Part shown: piece after piece, positions 7,346 through 14,185 of the stretch
Numbering within the stretch: position 1 is the stretch's first letter
How the letters are laid out: the number at the start of each line of letters is the position of its first letter
Virus record (IMG/VR): IMGVR_UViG_3300043449_001802
Location: 1 to 38,557 of that record
Reading direction: 5' to 3' (one strand)
From: a virus
Length of the DNA: 38,557 nucleotides
The notes under the pieces: generated by a model
Seen by the model: the letters and a program-made list of their open reading frames with translations, nothing else
What the model was told of the DNA's origin: nothing
Databases searched by the model: none
Translations under genes and position numbers: made by a program

Positions 7346-7621
7346 ATGAAAATGAGCGAAAAAGATCGCGATTCCTTCAAGGCAAAATTTTGGCTGACAA
7401 GATCAAAAAACCTAAAGGCCGAGCGGGATGTTTTGCTTGAACAGGTTAAAACACTGAGGCAAGCCCTTGAGCCTTTTGCAAAACTTGCTGAGGTTTATTC
7501 AAACGAAGCTCTGACAAAACACAAAACCCAGCCTCTTCTTTTCAGTGTCCTAGGTGAAAAAGTCGTTGCCGCTCGACTTGCCTTCAGTTCAACATCAAAC
7601 TTCAAATTTTCTGGGATGTAG
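7346..7621 (+). CDS. Hypothetical 91-aa protein overlapping the tRNA
   Basis: Starts 4 bases after the small membrane gene. Its first half is charged and helical, with LEQVKTLRQALEPFAKLAEVY, a layout like other phage heptad proteins in this window. The final codons, ending at TAG 7619-7621, run into the acceptor and D-arm of the downstream tRNA gene, so the two share 10 bases. Confidence 0.7.
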   Translation: MKMSEKDRDSFKAKFWLTRSKNLKAERDVLLEQVKTLRQALEPFAKLAEVYSNEALTKHKTQPLLFSVLGEKVVAARLAFSSTSNFKFSGM

Positions 7622-7687
7622 CCAAGTAGGTAAGGCAGCGCACTGTTAATGCGCCCACCGCAGGTTCGAGTCCTGCCATCCCAGCCA
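7612..7687 (+). tRNA. tRNA-Asn(GTT) with encoded CCA
   Basis: A full cloverleaf is readable: acceptor TGGGATG (7612-7618) with CATCCCA (7677-7683); D-stem GCC/GGC; anticodon stem GCGCA/TGCGC around loop CTGTTAA with anticodon GTT; T-stem GCAGG/CCTGC around TTCGAGT; discriminator G and CCA at 7685-7687. It is the only tRNA found and would read AAC/AAU codons. Its 5' end overlaps the preceding CDS, so it must be processed out of the early mRNA. Confidence 0.95.
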
Positions 7688-7703
7688 TTTTAAAGGGATA
7701 AAT

Positions 7704-7910
7704 ATGGTCAAATTGCCAGAAGGATATGCAATCAATCCAAGTCATATCGTGGCCATTTTGCCAATCGAAGATCAGGGTTCAAGGATCCTGTTTGATGTAA
7801 ACGACACTCTTCGAGATACCGATAAGCTAGTCGCTCTTTCGCTATACACCAAGCTCAAATGCGATGAGATTCTAAAACTAATTAAGCCATCTCGAGTTCA
7901 AAATGACTGA
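7704..7910 (+). CDS. Hypothetical 68-aa protein
   Basis: Follows the tRNA by 16 bases with an AAAGGGA ribosome site. The product has beta-like segments (HIVAILPIED, SRILFDVND) and a C-terminal helix. It overlaps the next gene by 8 bases. No family recognised. Confidence 0.7.
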   Translation: MVKLPEGYAINPSHIVAILPIEDQGSRILFDVNDTLRDTDKLVALSLYTKLKCDEILKLIKPSRVQND

Positions 7911-8250
7911 GGCTCAAAAAAACAAATGTTCAGAGCTTGCCCGCGAGGAAGCTCAAACCGCATATCAATGGGCATCAAGGCATCTATCGGAAAAAAATCC
8001 GCTAATAGCCTATGAGCTTGGAGTCCAAGCGGGATTCAAACTCGGGTATGAGCAAGGAAACCGAGACCTTTTTTATCAAGCACAAAAAGTCATTGATAGT
8101 TTAAACTCGTTTTTGAAGGGCGAAGAAAAGGAATTCCCAGCCCAGATTCTCCAAAACTGGAGGGCTCAAAATGTGCGAGGATCAACTGTCAACGATGTTT
8201 GTTCTCACGGTTTGCATCGCATATCTCCTGATGATGTATCTTTTCCTTAA
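7903..8250 (+). CDS. Hypothetical 115-aa protein
   Basis: A helical, Ala/Gln/Glu-rich protein (SELAREEAQTAYQWASRHL, then VQAGFKLGYEQG). The last ~25 residues after QNWRAQN look less protein-like, and another small gene starts there in a different frame, so the tail may be chance read-through. Function unknown. Confidence 0.65.
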   Translation: MTEAQKNKCSELAREEAQTAYQWASRHLSEKNPLIAYELGVQAGFKLGYEQGNRDLFYQAQKVIDSLNSFLKGEEKEFPAQILQNWRAQNVRGSTVNDVCSHGLHRISPDDVSFP

Positions 8251-8266
8251 ATACGATGAGTTTTAA
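8171..8266 (+). CDS. Embedded tiny membrane protein, 31 aa
   Basis: Lies mostly inside the 3' end of the 115-aa gene, in the +1 frame, behind a strong GGAGGG with good spacing. After MCEDQ, residues 6-27 are hydrophobic (TMFVLTVCIAYLLMMYLFL), followed by KYDEF: one transmembrane helix, probably N-out or N-in with short tails. Function unknown. Confidence 0.55.
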   Translation: MCEDQLSTMFVLTVCIAYLLMMYLFLKYDEF

Positions 8267-8293
8267 ATAAAATTTAACCGTCAAGGACGACGA

Positions 8294-9001
8294 ATGAACC
8301 GCGATCAATATGGCCTGCCCGTTCAATCCGATGGCGATGCCAACGACCAGCTTCAACGAACAGGATTCGCCCTGACCGCCTATGGCCTCGGAAGCGAAAA
8401 AACAAATGCCTGGTCAGTCACGGACTTTTATTATGGCTTGATTTATCTTTTGCAAGGCCCGCTAGGGATTTGGAGGCGCCATGCTCAAGCGAATCCAAAC
8501 AACTGTTCAGCCGATCAAATCATTGCAGCCGTTGGCGCTTGCATCGTATGGCAGGAAATAAATGCAGCGGCTACCAGCTTCGCTCAAATGCTCAAGAGGT
8601 TTGGCTTTGCGCAAAATTATAAAGATGGCTTAAGCAATGACACTCAATCAAAAATTCCTGATTTCATGTTCTTTCGGGCTATGCCTCTTTTTTGCCGCAT
8701 GGGCTGGGCTGGGTATCCCTTTGCTGTGGTGTTTGATTTTTATTTGCTGGCGCTCGCTTTAGGCGATTGGGTTTATTTAAAAACCGAAAAGGATCCCGTT
8801 GATATTAACAACACCCTTCTAACTATTGTTATTTGCCGAAAAATTTACCCTACACCATTTTCCATTGCCGCATATTGGATGTGGCCTAAACTGCGCCCGA
8901 CAATAAAGCAAGACCTCGCCCGATATCACCGCACCGAGGCTGGTGGCAATCCAGAGATGGCAGAACTTTGGTTTCCTTTAATTGATGAAATGACGCATTG
9001 A
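8294..9001 (+). CDS. Conserved-looking 235-aa phage protein of unknown function
   Basis: Preceded by AAGGA. The N-terminus reads DQYGLPVQSDGDANDQLQR, followed by a segment with RRHAQANPNNCSADQ; later parts are aromatic and hydrophobic (GWAGYPFAVVFDFYLLALAL). It reads as a folded protein and not a shadow ORF, and it is the last gene before the strong terminator. I recall similar hypothetical proteins in phages and bacteria but no function. Confidence 0.75.
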   Translation: MNRDQYGLPVQSDGDANDQLQRTGFALTAYGLGSEKTNAWSVTDFYYGLIYLLQGPLGIWRRHAQANPNNCSADQIIAAVGACIVWQEINAAATSFAQMLKRFGFAQNYKDGLSNDTQSKIPDFMFFRAMPLFCRMGWAGYPFAVVFDFYLLALALGDWVYLKTEKDPVDINNTLLTIVICRKIYPTPFSIAAYWMWPKLRPTIKQDLARYHRTEAGGNPEMAELWFPLIDEMTH

Positions 9002-9060
9002 ACACTTGCAACATTGCTGGTGGTCCGTATCATTAAAGGTGAGCGTTAGCCATTTCGCTC

Positions 9061-9117
9061 ATCGGGCTTGCCGCTTCACTCCCGAGCGGGTCTCACTCAA
9101 GCCCGATTTTTATTTTT
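9061..9117 (+). terminator. Strong Rho-independent terminator at the early/late boundary
   Basis: ATCGGGCTTG (9061-9070) pairs perfectly over 10 bp with CAAGCCCGAT (9098-9107), and an almost pure T run follows. An inner CCGCT/AGCGG hairpin sits in the loop. Just upstream, GAGCG/CGCTC forms a further small hairpin. It separates the early genes from the packaging and virion genes. Confidence 0.88.
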
Positions 9118-9129
9118 AAAGGGTCGCTC

Positions 9130-9360
9130 ATGTCACAAGATGACAAAGACCAGATTGAGGCGATCTACATTTTCAAATCTGGTTTCGCCTTTCATTCAAC
9201 TACTACCTACCCACACCAAAACCATCTCATCCTAGCTTGGCAAGAAGAGGGACACGCCGAGCCCTACCTTGAGCTCGAGTTCGTTTACTTCGGGCACTAC
9301 CGAAACCGGATCATGTATCATGAAATTGACTCCGATGGCCCAGTCGAAACAAGCCACTGA
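9130..9360 (+). CDS. Hypothetical 76-aa protein, first gene of the late region
   Basis: Starts 12 bases after the terminator's T run with AAAGGG upstream. The product is His/Glu/Tyr-rich with beta-like segments (EAIYIFKSGFAFHSTTTY, YLELEFVYFGHY). Not recognised. Its position just ahead of the terminase genes suggests a small packaging or regulatory protein, without direct evidence. Confidence 0.65.
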   Translation: MSQDDKDQIEAIYIFKSGFAFHSTTTYPHQNHLILAWQEEGHAEPYLELEFVYFGHYRNRIMYHEIDSDGPVETSH

Positions 9361-9378
9361 TTGCCATAGCTTGCATAT

Positions 9379-9393
9379 CGGCAAATTTTGCCG
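9379..9393. promoter_or_regulatory. 15-bp perfect palindrome upstream of small terminase
   Basis: CGGCAAA-T-TTTGCCG is a perfect dyad 13 bases before the small-terminase start. A copy differing at one base lies at 14111-14125, in another gap. It could be a protein-binding site or a short RNA hairpin; no U tract follows, so it is not a terminator. Confidence 0.4.
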
Positions 9394-9405
9394 CATTCTT
9401 ACTGC

Positions 9406-9819
9406 ATGAGCGATCATGTTGCGGAAAAGAAAATTAAAACGGGACGCGGCTTGCACCCGAACTCAAAAAAAAATCTCAAACCCATTGAAAAGGGCGAGGT
9501 TCGAAATCCTTTAGGCGGTCGAGCTCATGACCCGCATTTAAAAGTTCTTCGGAGCTTTACAAATGAATACATGAAGGAAATCCTTGAGCTTGCTGTCATG
9601 GAAAATATCGAAGGCCTAAAGGCAATAATAACGAATCAAGATTCGCCAGCCATTCAGGTCGGGATTGCTAGAGCTCTTGTTGAGGCCATTCGGCATGGTG
9701 ACTGGGGCACTCTTGAAAAAATTGTCGAGCGGCTGATCGGAAAAGTTCCAGATCGCGTCCAAGTTCAGGCTCAAGTACAAACAGAAAACAGTATTAAAAT
9801 CGAATTCGTGAAACCTTGA
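9406..9819 (+). CDS. terS: Putative terminase small subunit (DUF5681-like)
   Basis: A 137-residue protein directly before, and coupled to, the large terminase. Its N-terminal part has KGEVRNPLGGR, resembling the KGxSGNPxGR signature of DUF5681 proteins found in small-terminase position. Helical segments follow, and the acidic/Gln-rich tail ends at the terL start. Small subunits bind the packaging start site and regulate the large subunit. ATG 9406 is preferred to an upstream in-frame ATG at 9388, although neither has a good ribosome site. Confidence 0.65.
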   Translation: MSDHVAEKKIKTGRGLHPNSKKNLKPIEKGEVRNPLGGRAHDPHLKVLRSFTNEYMKEILELAVMENIEGLKAIITNQDSPAIQVGIARALVEAIRHGDWGTLEKIVERLIGKVPDRVQVQAQVQTENSIKIEFVKP

Positions 9820-11048
9820 AGCTTCCAGAATACGCCGAAAGGCTTTTTGAACCGAAGCGATATAAAGTTCTCTATGGTGGCCGAGGCTCGGCGAAATCAT
9901 ATTCTGTTGCTCGAATTTTGCTAGCGGTGGGAGCCAGTCGTCCGATTCGCGTGTTATGTGGCCGTGAGTTTCAAAACTCTTTAAATGACTCGGTTTATCG
10001 TCTTTTGCTTGAGCAAGCCCAGGAAATCGGCCTCGGTGATTTTTATCAAGATTCAAAAGGTGGCATTCAAGGTCTTAACGGGACCGAGTTTATTTTTAAA
10101 GGCGTTCGCATGAATATTGCCAGCATCAAGTCTATGGCTGGCCTTACCCATTTGTGGCTTGAAGAGGCTCATACTATTTCCCAGCTTTCATGGGATATTC
10201 TCGTCCCGACAATTCGTGAACCCAATTCGGAAATCTGGGTCACGTTTAACCCTGATCGCGAGGATGATCCGATTTATTCCATGTTCGTTGGCGTCGATGG
10301 AAAGCCAAAAGATCGCGATGATTCAGTCATCCTCAATGTAAACTGGCATCAAAATCCGTGGTTTCCTGACGTTCTAGCCCGAGAAAAAGACTATCTTTAT
10401 CGAGTCAATCCAGATCTTGCGGCTCATGTATGGGGCGGGAGAGTTCGCTCAAATTCAAGTGCTCAGATTTTCAAAAACAAATACCGAGTCGAGGCTTTCG
10501 AGCCCGAGCCGCACTGGGATGGGCCTTACTTCGGAGCAGACTGGGGCTTTTCGACGGATCCCACGGTTTTAACAAAAGCATATCTCGATACTCAATCGCG
10601 CCAAGTTTTTATCCGCGAAGCTAAGTTTGGATTTCACATCGAACTGGATTACCTGGCCGATATGTTTGACCGCGTTAAAGACTCTAGGCGCTACATAATT
10701 CGCGCCGATTCTGCAAGGCCGGAAACGATCAGCTATCTTTCGCGTAAAGGGTTTAGAATTCAATCAGTGGGAAAATGGAAGGGATCAGTCGAAGACGGCG
10801 TTGAATGGCTAAGGAATTGGAAATGCGTTGTCATCCATCCCGATTGCGAGCAACAATTCATGAATGACGGCGTCGCATCCAATTATGGCATGATTACCGA
10901 GGCGAAGAACTATTCTTTTAAAACGGATCGTTTAACGGGAGATGTTCTGCCCGATATAGTTGATGCTTTCAACCACGGCTGGGATTCGATACGATACGGA
11001 TTCGAGCCACTTATCACGAAACAAGTCAGCATTTTGGACGTTTTGTAG
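9816..11048 (+). CDS. terL: Terminase large subunit (PBSX/Terminase_3 type)
   Basis: A 410-residue packaging motor that pumps DNA into the prohead with ATP and cuts it. Visible motifs: Walker A GGRGSAKS (21-28), Walker B with catalytic Glu HLWLEE (112-117), a following WVTFNPD segment, and the nuclease-domain Asp motif FGADWGF near residue 230. The TTG start overlaps the TerS stop (TTGA), a coupling also seen at 5821. Confidence 0.95.
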   Translation: MKLPEYAERLFEPKRYKVLYGGRGSAKSYSVARILLAVGASRPIRVLCGREFQNSLNDSVYRLLLEQAQEIGLGDFYQDSKGGIQGLNGTEFIFKGVRMNIASIKSMAGLTHLWLEEAHTISQLSWDILVPTIREPNSEIWVTFNPDREDDPIYSMFVGVDGKPKDRDDSVILNVNWHQNPWFPDVLAREKDYLYRVNPDLAAHVWGGRVRSNSSAQIFKNKYRVEAFEPEPHWDGPYFGADWGFSTDPTVLTKAYLDTQSRQVFIREAKFGFHIELDYLADMFDRVKDSRRYIIRADSARPETISYLSRKGFRIQSVGKWKGSVEDGVEWLRNWKCVVIHPDCEQQFMNDGVASNYGMITEAKNYSFKTDRLTGDVLPDIVDAFNHGWDSIRYGFEPLITKQVSILDVL

Positions 11049-11059
11049 CGAGGGAATAA

Positions 11060-12661
11060 ATGGAAGAAAAAAAACGCGGGCGACCGAAAAAAATCAAAAA
11101 TCAGGAAGCCATTCAAAACGGACCAATGAGCGAAGCGATTCTCGGCTTTAATCCTGGGATGCTAGGAACCCAGGTTGAACAAGTTGATACGCTATTCGTA
11201 AACCTGCGCTATTACCTCGTTTCAAATATGCGCCAGCCTCTTTCGCAAGCCTACGTTGAGCTTGGTTTGGTTCAAGCCATCGTAGATACGCCCGTCGCTG
11301 ATGGTTTTCGCGGTGGCGTAGATATTAAAACCAAACAGCTTGACGAGGATCAGCTTTATCTTTTGCAGGCCACCATTGAGCGCCAAGAGGACTTGCAGGT
11401 CGTGGCCGAAGCTGTCCGCTGGAATCGACTTTTTGGCGGTTCAGGCGTGGTTATTATCACCGAGCAAGACCCAGAATCCGAACTTGATATGAATACAATT
11501 CAGCCAGGTGCGAAGCTAGAATTCCGCGCCGCAGATATGTGGGAGCTTTTCTGGTCAAAGCAATCCACGAGTGATTACTCACAAGTGATTGATTCTCATA
11601 TGCCTGAAGACCAGGTTGAGTTTTACAACTACTATGGCCAAAAAGTTCACAAAAGCCGCGTAATAAAAATGAAAGGGATTCAAGCCCCGTCGTTTGTTCG
11701 TCCGCGTTTGCGTGGATGGGGCGTATCGGTAGTTGAAACCCTGATCCGTTCAATTAACCAATATCTCAAATCAACCAATTTAGTTTTTGAGGTTTTGGAC
11801 GAATTCAAAATCGATGTCTACAAAATCAAAAACCTGGTCAATACGTTGATGTCGCCCAACGGAGCGCAAAAAGTAATGGAGCGGGTTCAGCTTGCGAATA
11901 AGCAAAAGAACTATCAAAACGCTATTACGATGGACTCCGAGGATGATTACGCTCAAAAAGAGCTGTCATTTACAGGGATTGCCGAAACGATGGACGGTAT
12001 CAAAAAGCAAATTGCCGCCGATATGCGAATGCCGCTTACTAAAATTTTCGGCATTTCGGCATCGGGCTTTTCATCTGGCGAGGATGATATTGAAAATTAC
12101 AACGCCATGATTGAAAGCCAGGTGCGTGAAAAAAGTAAATTCGGCATTTTGAAGGTTATCGAACTTCGGTGCCAACAGTTATTCGGTTTTATCCCAACGG
12201 ATCTAAGCATCGAATTCAAGCCCTTGCGAATGTTAAATGCCGAACAAGAGGAAAACGTAAAAACCGCCAAGTTTAATCGCTTAATTCAAGCAAAACAGGC
12301 TGGACTAATGACTGATCTTGAATTTCGTGAAGCCTGCAATCATGACAACCTTTTCCCAATCCAGCTCGATACAACGCCGATGGCAATGGGCTCGATCGAG
12401 GTTGAGGACAATCAGCCTACGCGGGATCCCGAAACGCTGGCGAATGATTTTAATAGGTCTTCATTGAACTATTTGAAGCTCGCATATGAAGCCGATGGAG
12501 GTGATAAGCAATTCGCCGCTTATCATGAAAAGGAAATTGAAAATCTACCGGATCAAGAACTGGTAAAAAAATGCGAAGACGAATCAGAAAAAATTTTCGG
12601 CAAGGTAAAATGGCAGTTTGTCTTCTGGGCGTACAAGTTTCACGGAGGAAAAGGAAAATGA
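11060..12661 (+). CDS. Portal protein (DUF1073-type)
   Basis: A 533-residue protein right after terL. It has a basic start (KKRGRPKKIK), then the portal-like sequence QAIVDTPVADGFRGGVDI, a RWNRLFGGSGVVII segment and a long helical stem region. It should form the dodecameric ring at the packaging vertex that docks terminase and later the neck. DUF1073 portals are sometimes linked to the anti-CBASS nuclease Acb1, but I do not see the two HxT motifs such a domain would need, so this is a portal only. Confidence 0.88.
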   Translation: MEEKKRGRPKKIKNQEAIQNGPMSEAILGFNPGMLGTQVEQVDTLFVNLRYYLVSNMRQPLSQAYVELGLVQAIVDTPVADGFRGGVDIKTKQLDEDQLYLLQATIERQEDLQVVAEAVRWNRLFGGSGVVIITEQDPESELDMNTIQPGAKLEFRAADMWELFWSKQSTSDYSQVIDSHMPEDQVEFYNYYGQKVHKSRVIKMKGIQAPSFVRPRLRGWGVSVVETLIRSINQYLKSTNLVFEVLDEFKIDVYKIKNLVNTLMSPNGAQKVMERVQLANKQKNYQNAITMDSEDDYAQKELSFTGIAETMDGIKKQIAADMRMPLTKIFGISASGFSSGEDDIENYNAMIESQVREKSKFGILKVIELRCQQLFGFIPTDLSIEFKPLRMLNAEQEENVKTAKFNRLIQAKQAGLMTDLEFREACNHDNLFPIQLDTTPMAMGSIEVEDNQPTRDPETLANDFNRSSLNYLKLAYEADGGDKQFAAYHEKEIENLPDQELVKKCEDESEKIFGKVKWQFVFWAYKFHGGKGK

Positions 12662-13002
12662 CAATAAGTTGGCAGCCAGGAGTTACGCTGGAACAAGTTG
12701 AAAAAGATGTCATTTTACACGCCCTGAGGTTTTATGATGGAAACAAAACTCGAACAGCCGCAGCCCTTGGAATCGCGATTAGAACACTCGACGCAAGACT
12801 CGAGGTCTACGGACTGGCAAAAAAAGAAAATGGAAAATCGCTTGAACAAAAAAGCGAAACACTACAAATTGCCCGAGCATCTAACTTGGAATCCAATGAA
12901 AGCGATTCCGAGGAACCAACCTTGCCCATGCGGGAGCCTTCGGAAGTTCAAAAACTGCCACTTGAAAGAGCTGCCCGATATTCTGCCAAAAGAGGTCGCT
13001 AG
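12658..13002 (+). CDS. Fis-type helix-turn-helix protein 1
   Basis: The ATG overlaps the portal stop (ATGA) behind GGAGGAAAAGGA. Residues 10-53 match the Fis-family HTH: LEQVEKDVILHALRFYDGNK, then RTAAALGIAIRTLDARL. The frame stays open to residue 114, but from codon ~58 the DNA also encodes the SEC-C protein in another frame and the Fis-frame tail looks less conserved, so the true product may be shorter in function. It probably binds DNA; its place between portal and Mu-F protein suggests a late regulator or packaging factor. Confidence 0.75.
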   Translation: MTISWQPGVTLEQVEKDVILHALRFYDGNKTRTAAALGIAIRTLDARLEVYGLAKKENGKSLEQKSETLQIARASNLESNESDSEEPTLPMREPSEVQKLPLERAARYSAKRGR

Positions 13003-13042
13003 TGGATTTGGAAGTCGTTTGGAAACCAGGGATGACACTTAA
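12830..13042 (+). CDS. SEC-C motif protein, 70 aa
   Basis: A small basic protein with IPRNQPCPCGSLRKFKNCH at residues 26-44. Cys32, Cys34, Cys43 and His44 fit the zinc-binding SEC-C signature. SEC-C minidomains are seen near portal genes in other phages; their role is unknown, perhaps protein or nucleic-acid contacts. It overlaps Fis-type gene 1 by 173 bases and Fis-type gene 2 by 41. ATG 12830 is used; the frame is open further upstream to 12734. Confidence 0.72.
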   Translation: MENRLNKKAKHYKLPEHLTWNPMKAIPRNQPCPCGSLRKFKNCHLKELPDILPKEVASGFGSRLETRDDT

Positions 13043-13172
13043 ACAAGCCGAGCAAAAAATTCTCGCTGCCGCCATCAAAAAGTTTAAAAATAAAAAAAAT
13101 GCGGCTCGCGCTCTTGGAATTGGCCGAGCTACAATTTATCGGAAGATGAATGATCGAACTGCCAGCGATTAA
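13002..13172 (+). CDS. Fis-type helix-turn-helix protein 2, 56 aa
   Basis: GTG 13002 has AGAGG 6 bases upstream and overlaps the last base of the previous Fis gene. The product reads WKPGMTLKQAEQKILAAAI, then NKKNAARALGIGRATIYRKM, parallel to WQPGVTLEQVEKDVILHAL in protein 1. It is a minimal Fis-type HTH, and the shared W-x-PG-x-TL start marks the pair as paralogues. It overlaps the Mu-F-like gene by 23 bases. Confidence 0.75.
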   Translation: MDLEVVWKPGMTLKQAEQKILAAAIKKFKNKKNAARALGIGRATIYRKMNDRTASD

Positions 13173-14109
13173 AGATTCAGACGAGGAGTACGCCGAAATT
13201 GAAAAGCGTATTGCGGAACTTTTCAAAAAGGAAATTTTCGCACCTATTCTCAAACAGCTTGGCATCTCTTCAATGGTTCTTAAAAATTCACTTTTTGATC
13301 TGGTGTCTGCGATTCAGTCTGGACGCATTGTCTTTTATCGTGGACGATTTACAGGACGATTTAGCGCAAAAGTGTCGAAGGAACTGGCTAATCTTGGCGC
13401 GAAGTGGGATCGAAAACAAGGATCGTGGAAAATCTCACTGTCGTCATTGCCTCCCGATGTTCGAATCGCAATCCAAGCCAGTGAAGAAGGCTTCAACAAA
13501 AGCATCGCAAAAATTCAACAAAACCTTCAAAAAATCAGTCCAAAAGATATCGCCGACAAAATCCAGGTCCAAGACCTTTTCGATCGCGCTATTTGGAAGA
13601 TGGACAAAAAACTGACCGAAAATATTAAAAAAATCACCGTCGTTCCAGAGATGACAAGTCATCGCGTAGAAAAAATATCGATGGATTATGAAAACAATAT
13701 GAAACTCTGGATTGAAAAATGGACGGAAGAGGAAATAATCGACCTTCGCCAGCGCATACAAAAATCGGCTCTTGAAGGCGTTCGTTATGAGGCCATGACG
13801 AATTTGATTCGAACGCGCTATGATGTCAGCTACAATAAAGCTAAATTCCTCGCCCGTCAGGAAACTCATCTTTTCATGTCAACTATTCGTGAGGCTCGGT
13901 ACGAGGAGGCGGGCATTTACGAATACCGTTGGCAGTGCGTGGCTGGATCTCCTAAGCATCCCGTCCGGCCCATGCACAAGGCGCTCGAAGGCAAGATTTT
14001 CCGCTGGGATTCGCCACCGATTACATCGCCAGATGGCCGCCGAAACAACCCAGGGCAAGACTTTAACTGCCGATGCGCAGCCCGCCCAATAGTACGCAAG
14101 GCAAAATAA
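13150..14109 (+). CDS. Mu gpF-like minor head (head morphogenesis) protein
   Basis: A 319-residue protein after the portal. The C-terminal ~110 residues carry the Mu-F domain pattern: KAKFLARQETHLFMSTIREA, a YRW segment, HKALEGKIF and a final GQDFNCRCAARP. This minor protein sits inside the head near the portal and is needed for assembly. The N-terminal two thirds are mostly charged helices. Confidence 0.9.
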   Translation: MIELPAIKDSDEEYAEIEKRIAELFKKEIFAPILKQLGISSMVLKNSLFDLVSAIQSGRIVFYRGRFTGRFSAKVSKELANLGAKWDRKQGSWKISLSSLPPDVRIAIQASEEGFNKSIAKIQQNLQKISPKDIADKIQVQDLFDRAIWKMDKKLTENIKKITVVPEMTSHRVEKISMDYENNMKLWIEKWTEEEIIDLRQRIQKSALEGVRYEAMTNLIRTRYDVSYNKAKFLARQETHLFMSTIREARYEEAGIYEYRWQCVAGSPKHPVRPMHKALEGKIFRWDSPPITSPDGRRNNPGQDFNCRCAARPIVRKAK

Positions 14110-14110
14110 A

Positions 14111-14125
14111 CGGCAAGTTTTGCCG
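14111..14125. promoter_or_regulatory. 15-bp near-perfect palindrome between head genes
   Basis: CGGCAA-GTT-TTGCCG differs at one central base from the dyad at 9379-9393. It lies 2 bases after the Mu-F gene, in the 76-base gap before the scaffold/protease gene. It could be a hairpin (6-bp stem, 3-nt loop) or a protein-binding site. Confidence 0.4.
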
Positions 14126-14185
14126 AGCTGGAAAAATTTATTTTGAAAATCTTATTTTGGGTGTCAGTATTTTGCCAGAGGTCAA

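Noticed and set aside
11060-12661. Acb1-type anti-CBASS activity in the DUF1073-type portal protein
   Set aside because: The two HxT motifs required by 2H phosphoesterases are not visible and the length fits a plain portal.
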